64,000 bases of DNA from Amycolatopsis sp. EV170708-02-1 (GTDB lineage Bacteria > Actinomycetota > Actinomycetes > Mycobacteriales > Pseudonocardiaceae). The first letter of the stretch is position 1, and each line of letters begins with the position of its first letter. The notes beneath the pieces are model-generated. The model saw only the letters and a program-made list of their open reading frames with translations. It was not told the DNA's origin and did no database searches. The translations under genes and the position numbers were made by a program. The stretch spans positions 8,432,001 to 8,496,000 of the forward strand of contig NZ_CP092497.1 in NCBI RefSeq assembly GCF_022479115.1, in the 5' to 3' direction. This document shows positions 16,203-24,392 of this stretch, in pieces.

Positions 16203-16428
16203 GGGCTATCCCCTTCGGTCGGCGATGAGTTTTCGGACGAGCTGAGCGGTCAGTACGACCGGCGGCGCGGCACGCCGGTCGAGCGGCGCACCGGCATCGA
16301 GCGGCCGGGGAACGGCTGCTGATGACGGCGGTCGTTCCGGCGGACCTGGGCGCGATTGGTGCCTTCGTTGCCTTGGGGGATTCGAGCGGTCAAGGAGCCT
16401 CGTCTCTCGCGATCGGTAGTACGGACGT

Positions 16429-16484
16429 AAGTTTACATCCGACCTACTGGAAGTCAAGGATATTTTTACGACGGTGGTAAACTT
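16429..16484. promoter_or_regulatory. Pair of AAGTTTAC half-sites in the VOC/TetR divergent region
   Basis: AAGTTTAC (16429-16436) and its exact reverse complement GTAAACTT (16477-16484) lie 40 bases apart in an AT-rich stretch. The second is 5 bases before the TetR start. They are candidate operators for the adjacent TetR protein. The rest of the 287-base intergenic region shows no other clear element. Confidence 0.55.
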
Positions 16485-16489
16485 CGCTC

Positions 16490-17128
16490 ATGACCAGCGC
16501 GGATGTGGGCCTTCGGGAGCTCAAGAAGCAGGAGACGCGGCAGCTGATCTCCGACCAGGCGACGCTTCTCTTCATCGAGAAGGGCTTCGAGGAGACGACG
16601 ATCGCCGAGATCGCGGCCGCGGCGAGAGTCGCGAAGAAGACCGTCACCAACTACTTCGCGCGCAAAGAGGATCTGGCGCTCGACCAGCACGAGGAGTTCA
16701 CGAACGGGCTGGCGAACGCCGTCCGCGACCGGAAGCCGGGTGAGTCGGCGCTGGCCGCGCTACGGCGTACCTTCCTGAACGCGGTGGCGGAGCACTCCCC
16801 CGTGATCGGCTTCACCGGGCCGGTCTTCGCGAAGATGGTGCTGGAAAGCCCGACACTGACCGCACGACTGCGTGAACTGCACGAACTGCGCGAAGCAGCA
16901 CTCGCCGAACTGCTCGCGGCCGAGACCGGGGCCGACGCGGACGACGTCACCCCGGTCATGGCGGCCGCCGAACTCAACGCGATCGACCGCGTCCTCTTTC
17001 GCGAGGTCCTCCGACGTTCCCACGCCGGTGAGAGCAACGACGAGATCGCCGAAGCGCTGACAAAGGCGACCAAGCGGGCTTTCGAGCTGCTGGAGCCCGC
17101 CTTCGGCGGCTACGCGATCCGCGAATAG
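16490..17128 (+). CDS. TetR-family repressor
   Basis: 212 residues. The N-terminal HTH reads TRQLISDQATLLFIEKGFEE, TTIAEIAAAARVAKKTVTNY, FARKEDL. The C-terminal ligand domain is helical and includes a TetR_C-like region with VIGFTGPVFAKMVLESP. ATG 16490 has a weak ribosome site. Divergent from a VOC enzyme that it probably represses; ligand unknown. Confidence 0.9.
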   Translation: MTSADVGLRELKKQETRQLISDQATLLFIEKGFEETTIAEIAAAARVAKKTVTNYFARKEDLALDQHEEFTNGLANAVRDRKPGESALAALRRTFLNAVAEHSPVIGFTGPVFAKMVLESPTLTARLRELHELREAALAELLAAETGADADDVTPVMAAAELNAIDRVLFREVLRRSHAGESNDEIAEALTKATKRAFELLEPAFGGYAIRE

Positions 17129-17167
17129 CCCTGGGTTTTGTCGGGGGTAACCGCTAGGTTTCGCTCC

Positions 17168-18382
17168 ATGTCTGAGGGGACCTTGCTCGACGTCGTCTAC
17201 TGCGAAGGCTGGGACCCGGCCGCCCGCGCACTGATCGGAAGGTTCTCCCCCGGTATCGCGCGGGAACGCGATGCTGCCGGAGAGCAGTACGCCGTCGCGC
17301 TGGTGCGTCCCGACACGGAAGAGCCGCTGGTGTTGCTCGAAATCGCGTGGAAGCACCACTTCGCCCGCTCCGCGCACTTCGACGAGCGGAGCAGGCGCCG
17401 CGGTTTGTTCGAGTTTCGCGTGCTCGAAGACGGTGCGCTGTTCCTCGTGAAGGTCGAGCAGTGGACCTACCATTTCGACGACCAGGAGGAGTTCGACGAG
17501 CAGAACGCCTGCCGGGTCGAGCTGTCCTTCGGCCCCGACGGTGACGGCTGGGTGAACAAGGCTCCTCGCGGCTACGGCGGCGGTTCCAGCAGCGGCCGCG
17601 TGCGAAAGCCGTTGTCCGAGCTGAGGATGCCGAAGCCCGCCTTCGGCGACTGGGAGCCCTTCACGAATCTCAAGCAGCTGACCCTCCGGACGCCGGACAC
17701 CCCGGTCACCGATCCACTGCTTCCGGTCGAAGAACGTCCTTGGCGGCCCTCCGTTCCCTTGCGCCCCTTCGGAATCGACGAGATGTTCACGGCGGGAACA
17801 CGCTTTTCCCTGAGCGGTGGCCATGGCGTCGCCGAGATCGAGCTTCGGGACGCCGGGAAACTCCGCATGCCCAGCGGCAGGCTCGTCGCGGCGGACCCGG
17901 CCTTCCTGGATTCGGACGCCGCGCACTTCACGGTCACCGTGCCTCCCGGCGAGTACCGGGTAGCGGTCTCGGTGATCCGGTTCGTCGACGAACCGGATCA
18001 CGAACGGGTCGTGGCGGCCAAACTCGTCGTCGCCGACATCCCCGTCGCCACCTGGGAAGCGGCGCTCTGGCCCGGGCAGAACGCGCTTTTCCTCGGTGAC
18101 GGGGAGTTCTACGGCTACGGCGTGGACAGCGGCACAGGCTGTTTCACCGACGCCGACGCCCTCCCCGAGGAGATGGACGACGAACTCCTGGAGAAGTTCG
18201 AGGAGGTGGACCCGCATATCGACGTCACCCCGGACGGAGCCGACGGCAACATCATCGCGTTCACCACCGGCTGGGGAGACGGCAGCTATCCGACCTGGAT
18301 CGGCCGGGCGGCCGACGGCACGCCGGTCTGTTTCGCCACCGACATGCTGATCCTGAACCGTGCCCGGATTCTCACAGCCTGA
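17168..18382 (+). CDS. DUF4241 domain protein
   Basis: 404 residues from ATG 17168; an upstream start at 17138 lies in the spacer and has no better ribosome site. The N-terminal half is a beta-rich domain of unknown type (VVYCEGWDPAARALIGRFSP and on). The C-terminal half carries the DUF4241 signature: MPSGRLVAADPAF, TVPPGEYRVAVSV, GVDSGTGCFTDADAL and GWGDGSYPTWIGR. DUF4241 occurs in many bacteria, sometimes next to immunity-type genes, but its role is not known. No signal peptide. Confidence 0.82.
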   Translation: MSEGTLLDVVYCEGWDPAARALIGRFSPGIARERDAAGEQYAVALVRPDTEEPLVLLEIAWKHHFARSAHFDERSRRRGLFEFRVLEDGALFLVKVEQWTYHFDDQEEFDEQNACRVELSFGPDGDGWVNKAPRGYGGGSSSGRVRKPLSELRMPKPAFGDWEPFTNLKQLTLRTPDTPVTDPLLPVEERPWRPSVPLRPFGIDEMFTAGTRFSLSGGHGVAEIELRDAGKLRMPSGRLVAADPAFLDSDAAHFTVTVPPGEYRVAVSVIRFVDEPDHERVVAAKLVVADIPVATWEAALWPGQNALFLGDGEFYGYGVDSGTGCFTDADALPEEMDDELLEKFEEVDPHIDVTPDGADGNIIAFTTGWGDGSYPTWIGRAADGTPVCFATDMLILNRARILTA

Positions 18383-18399
18383 GCGGGGATCATGACGGC

Positions 18400-18822
18400 A
18401 TGACCTTCACCGCAGAAGAGATCGCGTACCTGCGCTCGCAACCGTTGGCCCGCTTCGCGACCCTGTCGGAAGACGGTGAACAGCCCGACGTCGTCCCGCT
18501 GGCGTTCGAGTTCGACGGAACGCATTTCTGGGTGGGCGGCGCGGGCGCGTCGGTCCTCGCGACCCGGAAGTTCCGCAATATCCGAGCGGGGCAACGCAAA
18601 GTCGCCTTGCTCGTGGACGACCTCGTCTCACTCGACCCGTTCATCGCCCGCGGTGTCCGGATCTACGGCGAAGCCGCCGACCCGATCGAACGGATGGGAA
18701 TCGTCGGCCCGGGCATCTATTCGCGCGTGACGCCGAAGGTGTCGTGGAGCTGGAACATGGCGGGCGAACCCGTGGGCGAGGCGTGGTATCCGTCGAGGCG
18801 CGCTGTTCACGGCGACACGTAG
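18400..18822 (+). CDS. PPOX-class F420-dependent oxidoreductase
   Basis: 140 residues, a single split beta-barrel domain. It reads FTAEEIAYLRSQPLARFATL, followed by VVPLAFEFDGTHFWVGG, the cofactor strand with RKFRNIRAGQRKVALLVDD and a C-terminal PKVSWSWN. This set is typical of the F420-binding PPOX subfamily (Rv1155-like). The substrate is unknown. It starts 17 bases after the DUF4241 stop and may share its transcript. Confidence 0.88.
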   Translation: MTFTAEEIAYLRSQPLARFATLSEDGEQPDVVPLAFEFDGTHFWVGGAGASVLATRKFRNIRAGQRKVALLVDDLVSLDPFIARGVRIYGEAADPIERMGIVGPGIYSRVTPKVSWSWNMAGEPVGEAWYPSRRAVHGDT

Positions 18823-18906
18823 AACTCGCGGAGGACGACGGATCCGTGGGCGGGCTGCCCGCTCGCCGGTCCATTCTTGTCGGTGGCCGGCGGTACTGTC
18901 GGATCC

Positions 18907-19476
18907 ATGCGGGAGCTGATCGTCACCGAGAACTGCACGATCGACGGCGTGATCGAACTGGCGGGCGACTGGTTCAGCCCGGGCGACACCGATCCGGATG
19001 TGGACCAGTCGGACGTCCTGGCCACGCTCCGGGAACAACGTGAGAACGCCGACGCGTTCCTGCTCGGGCGCGTCACCTTCGAAGACATGCGCGGGTACTG
19101 GCCGCACCAAACCGAAGACACGACAGGTATTTCCGCTTACCTCAACTCAGTGAACAAGTACGTGGTCTCGAGCACGCTCACGGAGCCGGAGTGGGAGAAC
19201 ACCACGGTGCTCTCCGGTGAGCTGCGCTCGGAGATCGAGAATCTGAAGGCCGCCGAGGGCAAGGACATCGTGACCACCGGCAGCATCTCGCTGGTGCGAT
19301 CGCTCATCGCCGAGGGTCTCGTCGACGAGTACCGGTTGTTCGTCTATCCCGTCGTGGTCGGTGAGGGGCGTCGGCTGTTCGAGGGCGCCACCGGTGTTCC
19401 GAAGCTTCGCCTGGTGGAGGAGAAGGCGTTCGCATCGGGAATCGTTCTGCTGCGCTACCGCGCGGCGCCGAACTGA
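18907..19476 (+). CDS. Dihydrofolate reductase-like (RibD C-terminal domain) protein
   Basis: 189 residues from ATG 18907. The fold shows MRELIVTENCTIDGVIELAG, FLLGRVTFEDMRGYWPHQ, KYVVSSTL and DIVTTGSISLVRSLIAEGLV, with the ending LFVYPVVVGEGRRLFEG. It belongs to the large YwjB/YyaP-type group of NADPH-dependent reductases of unknown substrate, not to folA. It stands alone in its context. Confidence 0.9.
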   Translation: MRELIVTENCTIDGVIELAGDWFSPGDTDPDVDQSDVLATLREQRENADAFLLGRVTFEDMRGYWPHQTEDTTGISAYLNSVNKYVVSSTLTEPEWENTTVLSGELRSEIENLKAAEGKDIVTTGSISLVRSLIAEGLVDEYRLFVYPVVVGEGRRLFEGATGVPKLRLVEEKAFASGIVLLRYRAAPN

Positions 19477-19575
19477 CGCTTCACCGGGTCGTGCGGCGGG
19501 AATTCCCTGCTCACCCGCCGCTCGGTAGGGTTCGTGCTCCGGTTCGGCGACGGGAGAACGACGGAGGTGGCGCGC

Positions 19576-19947
19576 ATGGTCGACGCGTCGAAGTTCACGG
19601 CCGAGGTGTTCCGTCGCGCGTCGGAACGGCCCGAGGTCCAGCCGAGGCTGGCTCGGGCGGCGACCTGCGTCCGGGAAGGCAAGTTCACTTGGGAGGAGGT
19701 CGCCACCGGGAATTGCGAGCACCCGCTCGCGCAGGCGCTGTTCGCGCCCAGGGCCCAGGAGAAGCTGTGGCCCCTGCTGGCCGAGGTCGCCGCGGAGCTC
19801 GAGTCGGACCCTCCGCCGGCCGAACCCCGGCGCGCGCGACGAGCACCGACGACGGACGACGACTTCAGCGAGTACACCTACCTCGAAGACCTGGCCGAAC
19901 CGGATACGCGTCCCGCGTGGCCGCAACGGCGGGGTCGCGGCCGGTGA
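19576..19947 (+). CDS. Hypothetical protein
   Basis: 123 residues from ATG 19576, which has GGAGGTGG seven bases upstream. An in-frame start at 19534 gives 14 extra residues and is less likely. The N-terminal part is helical (VDASKFTAEVFRRASERPEV, CVREGKFTWEEVATGNCEHP). The C-terminal part is acidic then basic (PAEPRRARRAPTTDDDF) and probably disordered. No family recognised and no export signal. Confidence 0.6.
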   Translation: MVDASKFTAEVFRRASERPEVQPRLARAATCVREGKFTWEEVATGNCEHPLAQALFAPRAQEKLWPLLAEVAAELESDPPPAEPRRARRAPTTDDDFSEYTYLEDLAEPDTRPAWPQRRGRGR

Positions 19948-20007
19948 GCGCCCGCCGGCGGAAAACGGGATGAGGAGCGCACGGCCTCGCGCGTAGCGTC
20001 GGCGACC

Positions 20008-20766
20008 GTGATCAGTGAGACGGAGACAGGAGACGACGCTTCGGACGGCTGGTTCCCCGAGAGCGTGGCCGCGGACTACGACGAGCCGGGCGGAGCGAAC
20101 GCGCCCGAAGTGGTGACGCCCGCGGTGGACGTCCTCGAAGACCTGGCCGACGGTCCGGTGCTCGAGTTCGCCGTCGGGACCGGGCGGATCGCGATCCCGC
20201 TGGCCGCTCGCGGCGTGCCGGTGAGCGGCATCGAACTGAGCCGGGCGATGGCCACGCGGATCGCGGGCAAACCGGGCGGTGAAGCGGTCGGCGTCACGAT
20301 CGGAGACATGACGGAAACGCGGGTGGACGGCGAGTTTTCGTTGGTCTATCTGGTGTTCAACACGATCGGCAACGTGACCACCCAGGACGGGCAGGTCGAC
20401 GTCTTCCGCAACGCGGCGGCGCATTTGCGCCCCGGTGGGCTGTTCCTCGTCGAGGTGGGCCTGCCGGATCTGCGCCGCCTGCCGCCCGGACAGGACATCG
20501 TCCCGTTCGCGATGGGGCCCAGCTACGTCGGATTCGACCAGTACAACGTGGTCACGCAGGAGTTCACGTCGAACCACGTCACCGTGACATCGGATGGTCA
20601 GGGGCGGTTCCGCCGCATCCCCTTCCGGTATGTCTGGCCTGCCGAACTGGACCTCATGGCGCGTATCGCCGGCATGCGCCTGAAGTACCGCTGGGCCGAC
20701 TGGGACCGCTCGGAGTTCACCGCCGGGAGCACGAAGCACGTGTCGGTCTGGGAGCGCGGTTCGTGA
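20008..20766 (+). CDS. Class I SAM-dependent methyltransferase
   Basis: 252 residues, GTG start. It has SAM motif I VLEFAVGTGRIAIPLAARG, motif II VSGIELSRAMATRI, then FSLVYLVFNTIGNVTTQDGQ and LRPGGLFLVEV. It resembles the unassigned small-molecule methyltransferases common in actinomycetes (substrate-binding C-terminal beta strands FRRIPFRYVWPAEL). Its 3' end overlaps the 3' end of the convergent MFS gene by 50 bases. Confidence 0.87.
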   Translation: MISETETGDDASDGWFPESVAADYDEPGGANAPEVVTPAVDVLEDLADGPVLEFAVGTGRIAIPLAARGVPVSGIELSRAMATRIAGKPGGEAVGVTIGDMTETRVDGEFSLVYLVFNTIGNVTTQDGQVDVFRNAAAHLRPGGLFLVEVGLPDLRRLPPGQDIVPFAMGPSYVGFDQYNVVTQEFTSNHVTVTSDGQGRFRRIPFRYVWPAELDLMARIAGMRLKYRWADWDRSEFTAGSTKHVSVWERGS

Positions 20767-22117
20767 CGATGACGGCCGCGCTGACGACGAGCGGAGGCAG
20801 TGCCCACAGCGCCGTCGTGAGGTAGCCGTCCCGGGCGGGGAGCAACGCGCCCTCCGGGGTGACGGCGGCGAGCAGGAGACCGGCGAGAGCACTGCCCGCG
20901 GCCATCCCGATGCTGCGGGCGATCTGGTTGATCGAGAGCACGCTGGCCGTTTCCCCTTGTGGCACACCGGCCAGAACGAGCTTGGGCATCACCGCGAAGA
21001 CCCCTCCGACGGCGAAACCGAGCAGGGCGATCGCGACGAGGACGAGAAGGAACGACCGGTTGCCGACGGCGAACAGCAGTGCGCTCACCACGGCGATCAC
21101 GACCGAGAACGCGTACGTCCATCGTTCGGTGAGGCGCGCGACGAGCCGCGGAATCACTTTTCCCGCAACGAATCCGAGGAGAGAGAAGGGGATCAGCGCC
21201 GCACCCGCGGCGACGCCGGGAAGCGCGAAGCCGTAGTGGGCGCCGGCGGGAGTCTGCACGTAACGGGTGAACAAGCTGAACAGCAAGTACAAACCCGCGC
21301 CGGCGACGAGAATCGCCAGGTTCGCGCGAAGAATGGCACTTCGGCCGAGCAACCGGAGATTCACCAGCGGCGCCGTCGTACGCAGTTCGATGAACGCCCA
21401 CCCGACCAGGACCGCGACGGAGCCGGTGAGAACTCCGACGCCCAGCCACGCGGTCGTCCATATCGAGGGCTCGGCGATGACCAGGAGGACACCGAGCGTG
21501 CCGAGAGCGAGAAGCAGCGTGCCGGGAACGTCGATCCGAGGAAGCTCGCCGGGCGCTTCGGCCGGCAGGAAACGCCAGGCGACGACCAGCGCGACAGCGG
21601 ACAGGAGGAAGCCGAATCCGTACGCGACCCGCAGTCCCGCGAGCTGGTCGAGAAGGCTGACCACCGGATAGCCGACGCCGATGCCGACCGTCGACGCGAC
21701 CGAAAGGGCGGCGATCGTCGATGTCGCGCGCTCGGGCGGCAGATGTGCGCGGGCGACGCTCATCAACAGCGCCCCGGCCGCGACCCCGAGCCCTTGCAGG
21801 CCGCGTCCGATCAACAGCGCCGCGTACGGAAGCGGGAGCACCGTCAGCAACCCACCCGCCATGACCAGGGCCAGGGTGATCAGGATCGTGGCGCGGCGGT
21901 ACGGGCCGCTGCCGAGCCTGCCCAGCACCGGGCCCGCAATCGCGCCGCTGAACAGCGTCACCGTCAAGGTCCACTGCGCGGCGTCCAGCGAGACGTGCAT
22001 ACCCGTGGCGACCGGGGTGATCAGGGGCGCCCCGACGCTGCCGATCACCGCGCCCGCCAACGCCGTGCACACCAGCGCGGGGCTCAGCCGCTCGTCGTGC
22101 CGAACAGGGACACTCAT
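20717..22117 (-). CDS. MFS efflux transporter, probably DHA2-like
   Basis: 466 residues with 12-14 membrane helices. The ATG at 22117 overlaps the TetR stop by 4 bases and is chosen over longer upstream frames. Motif A is seen as GRLGSGPYRRATIL, and motif C-like glycine/proline helices occur near VGIGVGYPVVSLL. It probably exports drugs or metabolites by proton antiport. It is co-transcribed with the TetR gene, the classic repressor-pump arrangement. Confidence 0.88.
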   Translation of the reverse strand: MSVPVRHDERLSPALVCTALAGAVIGSVGAPLITPVATGMHVSLDAAQWTLTVTLFSGAIAGPVLGRLGSGPYRRATILITLALVMAGGLLTVLPLPYAALLIGRGLQGLGVAAGALLMSVARAHLPPERATSTIAALSVASTVGIGVGYPVVSLLDQLAGLRVAYGFGFLLSAVALVVAWRFLPAEAPGELPRIDVPGTLLLALGTLGVLLVIAEPSIWTTAWLGVGVLTGSVAVLVGWAFIELRTTAPLVNLRLLGRSAILRANLAILVAGAGLYLLFSLFTRYVQTPAGAHYGFALPGVAAGAALIPFSLLGFVAGKVIPRLVARLTERWTYAFSVVIAVVSALLFAVGNRSFLLVLVAIALLGFAVGGVFAVMPKLVLAGVPQGETASVLSINQIARSIGMAAGSALAGLLLAAVTPEGALLPARDGYLTTALWALPPLVVSAAVIVTNRAPRPTRASCSRR

Positions 22118-22686
22118 CGGTTCGTCTCGGTGGTGATGTGCGTGAACAGCCCAGGCCGGATCCGGGTACGGACCCCCTCGGCCCACGCGGCGTCGACCTG
22201 CTCCACGTCCATCGCGGCGCCCGTGTTCAGCAACATCCCGAAGGCGAGGAAGGTCTTCACGGTCACCGGGTCGAGCCCGGTGCCGTCCTCGGCCGTGCCC
22301 CACATCCGCGCGAAACAGGACCGCACCGCGTCCCGCACCTCCGGGTCGCCACACGCGGCGAAGCCCTGAAGCTGCAACAACAACCCGGTCCGGTCGGCCA
22401 GCAGGTCGAAGTACTGCGCACCCATCGCCGAGAGCGCGTCCAGGCCGGTCTTCCCGTCGCCCGCGTCCCGCATCGCGGCACTGAGCCGCTCGAACGCGGC
22501 CTCGACCAGCTCCAGGAACAGGGCCTTCTTCGTCCCGAACATCCGGAAGACGTACGCCTGCGTGATCCCCGCCGTCTTCGCGATCGCCTCCGTCGACGCC
22601 CCGTGCAGCCCATGTTCCGCGAACTCCTTCGCGGCGATGGCGAGCACCTGGGCACGTCGTTCGGGTCCGCTCATTCGTCCGGCCAT
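22114..22686 (-). CDS. TetR-family repressor of the adjacent MFS pump
   Basis: 190 residues. The HTH reads RRAQVLAIAAKEFAEHGLHG, ASTEAIAKTAGITQAYVFRM, FGTKKALFLEL. The C-terminal domain (YFDLLADRTGLLLQLQGFAA and on) fits the common TetR_C drug-sensing form. The gene is first in a two-gene unit with the MFS transporter. A near-palindrome with GGTTACTAACC lies 11-31 bases upstream of the start, where it would overlap the promoter. Confidence 0.9.
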   Translation of the reverse strand: MAGRMSGPERRAQVLAIAAKEFAEHGLHGASTEAIAKTAGITQAYVFRMFGTKKALFLELVEAAFERLSAAMRDAGDGKTGLDALSAMGAQYFDLLADRTGLLLQLQGFAACGDPEVRDAVRSCFARMWGTAEDGTGLDPVTVKTFLAFGMLLNTGAAMDVEQVDAAWAEGVRTRIRPGLFTHITTETNR

Positions 22687-22696
22687 ACCCTCAAAG

Positions 22697-22717
22697 TTAC
22701 TGGTTACTAACCACTAA
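22697..22717 (-). promoter_or_regulatory. Putative TetR operator upstream of the TetR/MFS unit
   Basis: TTACTGGTTACTAACCACTAA is a near-palindrome built around GGTT-ACT-AACC, with outer TTA/TAA. It is AT-rich against a GC-rich background and immediately upstream of the repressor start. The standard model is autoregulation plus pump control. Confidence 0.65.
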
Positions 22718-22741
22718 CCAAAGGTGTCGCGCGCAACAAAC

Positions 22742-22776
22742 AAAGCGGCCCCGTGACTGGGTCACGGGGCCGCTTT
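22742..22776 (-). terminator. Ancestral tRNA-Tyr terminator, separated by the AICE
   Basis: The perfect arms AAAGCGGCCCCGTGAC (22742-22757) and GTCACGGGGCCGCTTT (22761-22776) abut the left copy of the tRNA-Tyr 3' end. Before integration it would have stood directly downstream of tRNA-Tyr. It is now 13 kb away from the functional gene. Confidence 0.8.
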
Positions 22777-22830
22777 GGTGTGGCGAGTGAGGGATTCGAA
22801 CCCCCGAAGGCAGTGCCGTCTGATTTACAG
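22776..22830. repeat. attL: 55-bp copy of the tRNA-Tyr 3' portion
   Basis: The block is identical to 35857-35911 over 55 bases: the tRNA-Tyr 3' end plus a few bases beyond, through the anticodon to the start of the anticodon stem. After two mismatches, seven more bases (AGATCCC) also agree. Its 5' tRNA half is absent, so this copy cannot make a tRNA. It marks the left boundary of the integrated element. Confidence 0.92.
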
Positions 22831-22879
22831 AGAGATCCCCTCATTGCCTCTGAGCTGCGCTTTCGTCGATTCGAAGTGC

Positions 22880-22905
22880 AACTTTGACGCACATTTGGCA
22901 CAGAC
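22880..22905 (+). repeat. Left arm-type repeat, putative integrase/Xis binding site
   Basis: AACTTTGACGC followed by ACATTTGGCACAGAC. It matches the right-end block at 35740-35765 in the same orientation with a few transitions. Each block holds two TTTGGCGC-like units about one helical turn apart. It is 50 bases inside the left att core. Confidence 0.6.
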
Positions 22906-23035
22906 ACGGGCGTCGAGGTTCTACCCCGACCTACGTCCAGCCGCCTCACACGGTTACATCTTGAACACCGACGTAACAAGGTGTGATGTTGGCCCGACAT
23001 CGTGCTTACGATGCCGACACTGAGGAGAGGGCACC

Positions 23036-23482
23036 TTGGGCTCAGTAGAAGCGGTAGCAGCCGCGAGCGGCGGAGAGTGGGAGTTCTACAGAGACGAGCG
23101 CGGCATACCCGTAGTCAAGCTAGAGATCCACAACGGCGGCGACACCCCTCACGAGCGAGCCATGGTGCTTGCCGAGGTCGGCGATCTCCTGCGCGCCGCC
23201 GTACGCGGCGACCTGAAGCCTTACCTTGATATTGCTCACATCGTGAGGAACCCATTGATCTACGAGCTTCGCTGGAAGCTTGGCGACGAGTACACGCCGA
23301 CGAAGCTGTGGCGACTGTACTTTGGCTGGCACAGCAACCGCGGGCCGCTCCGCATCGCACTCAAGTTCGGCTCGAAACCGCACGGGGAAGTCGGGCTGAT
23401 CGTACAAAACGGCCACATCGATGAGGCCAGCGCACGCTACAAGCTATGGCTCAAGCGACCCCAACCAGGTAGTATAACCTAG
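23036..23482 (+). CDS. RelE/HigB-like toxin of a type II toxin-antitoxin pair
   Basis: 148 residues from TTG 23036, with the ribosome site GAGGAGAGG six bases upstream. The C-terminal part fits the RelE/HigB mRNA-interferase fold: LLRAAVRGDLKPYLDIAHIV, a strand IYELRWKL, then LWRLYFGWH and IALKFGSKPHGE. The toxin-before-antitoxin order is that of higBA. A 20-bp element ACACC-N10-GGTGT (22965-22984) upstream may be its operator. Composition is less GC-rich than the chromosome, suggesting recent acquisition. It should act on ribosome-associated mRNA in the cytosol, by family inference. Confidence 0.72.
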   Translation: MGSVEAVAAASGGEWEFYRDERGIPVVKLEIHNGGDTPHERAMVLAEVGDLLRAAVRGDLKPYLDIAHIVRNPLIYELRWKLGDEYTPTKLWRLYFGWHSNRGPLRIALKFGSKPHGEVGLIVQNGHIDEASARYKLWLKRPQPGSIT

Positions 23483-23503
23483 AGTTGATAAGGAGGGTGG
23501 CAC

Positions 23504-23899
23504 ATGCGCGACGACATCGATGATCTGTTAGGCATTGATCTTTCAGACCCCGTACAACGGCTGGCTACCGACCTGGTGGAGTCCGATCGCCAACTCCTGC
23601 GTCGACTTGTCGCGCTGCGCAACGAGAAGAAGCTCACGCAGAAGGACATAGCCAACACCATGGGCGTGACACAACCAGCCGTAGCAGCGCTTGAACGGGC
23701 TGACGCCGACCCGAAGCTATCCACCATTCGCCGGTACGCACTGGCGATCGGAGCCCTGATCCGCCACTCCGTCACCGATGTTTCATCCCACTCACCTGGC
23801 TTGACTGTTAGTCCTTCGCTTCCCGCCACCGGAACAAGCGACCGCAAGACAAGCCTGAAGACCAACGTCCGATCTCGGTTTGTGCAGGTCAGCCGGTGA
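23504..23899 (+). CDS. XRE-type antitoxin (HigA-like)
   Basis: 131 residues from ATG 23504, preceded by AAGGAGGGTGG. The HTH reads LRRLVALRNEKKLTQKDIAN, TMGVTQPAVAALERADADPK, LSTIRRYALAIGA, a Cro/C1 domain of the HigA group. The C-terminal tail (about 90-131) is Ser/Thr-rich and likely disordered; it may be the toxin-neutralising part. It follows the toxin by 21 bases and overlaps the next gene by 4 bases, so three genes form one unit. Confidence 0.8.
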   Translation: MRDDIDDLLGIDLSDPVQRLATDLVESDRQLLRRLVALRNEKKLTQKDIANTMGVTQPAVAALERADADPKLSTIRRYALAIGALIRHSVTDVSSHSPGLTVSPSLPATGTSDRKTSLKTNVRSRFVQVSR

Positions 23900-24363
23900 A
23901 CATCGTCGTTCAACTCGCCGATTACGCACAAGGTCAGCCCGGACAGAAGGTCAATGCTCTTGGCATGGGGTGGACAAGAACGGGCACCCCCCTGGGGATC
24001 CACTCGTTAATCCTGCTCATTGAGGCAGACGAAAACGAAAGGGGAATGACAGTTCCCCTATACATTCGCCTAGTGGATGAGTCTGGAACTTCAGTTACCG
24101 ACCAAAGCGGGACGAAACTTGACGTTGAAGCCGAATTTCATATCGGCGAGTCCGCAGATGAAGGCGAAATACTAGGAGTGGTACCTGTAGTGCTTAGCCT
24201 TGCCGCTGGTCTACCACTCGAACCCGGCTTCTACAAATGGGAAGTAACATCGCCTAGCTTCCCGGATGAGAAGTGGACCCGCGCATTCAAAGTCGTTTCG
24301 AATCCCGAAGAGGCAGCGCCTTCCTCTACGTTCAGCGCCACACTAAAGGTCAAGGGCGACTGA
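23896..24363 (+). CDS. DUF6941-like protein, third gene of the toxin-antitoxin unit
   Basis: 155 residues from GTG 23896 (GTGA overlaps the antitoxin stop). The N-terminus VVQLADYAQGQPGQKVNALG followed by a GWT segment resembles the DUF6941 pattern (an ADYA-type start, a gap, then a GWxR-like turn). The rest is beta-sandwich-like (SLILLIEADENE, VPLYIRLVDESG, GFYKWEVTSPSF). No signal peptide. Base composition is clearly lower in GC than the chromosome. Function unknown; coupling to the antitoxin suggests a linked role. Family assignment is from pattern memory. Confidence 0.62.
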   Translation: MNIVVQLADYAQGQPGQKVNALGMGWTRTGTPLGIHSLILLIEADENERGMTVPLYIRLVDESGTSVTDQSGTKLDVEAEFHIGESADEGEILGVVPVVLSLAAGLPLEPGFYKWEVTSPSFPDEKWTRAFKVVSNPEEAAPSSTFSATLKVKGD

Positions 24364-24392
24364 GCCGCTGTCTATTACTCCGGCGCGTACAC

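Noticed and set aside
16206..16457. 83-residue minus-strand frame in the VOC/TetR intergenic region
   Set aside because: Arg/Pro-rich, no ribosome site, covers a regulatory region with operator-like half-sites.
22776..22850. Possible second tRNA-Tyr gene on the left
   Set aside because: Only the 3' portion through the anticodon is present; the 5' half diverges completely, so it is an att remnant.
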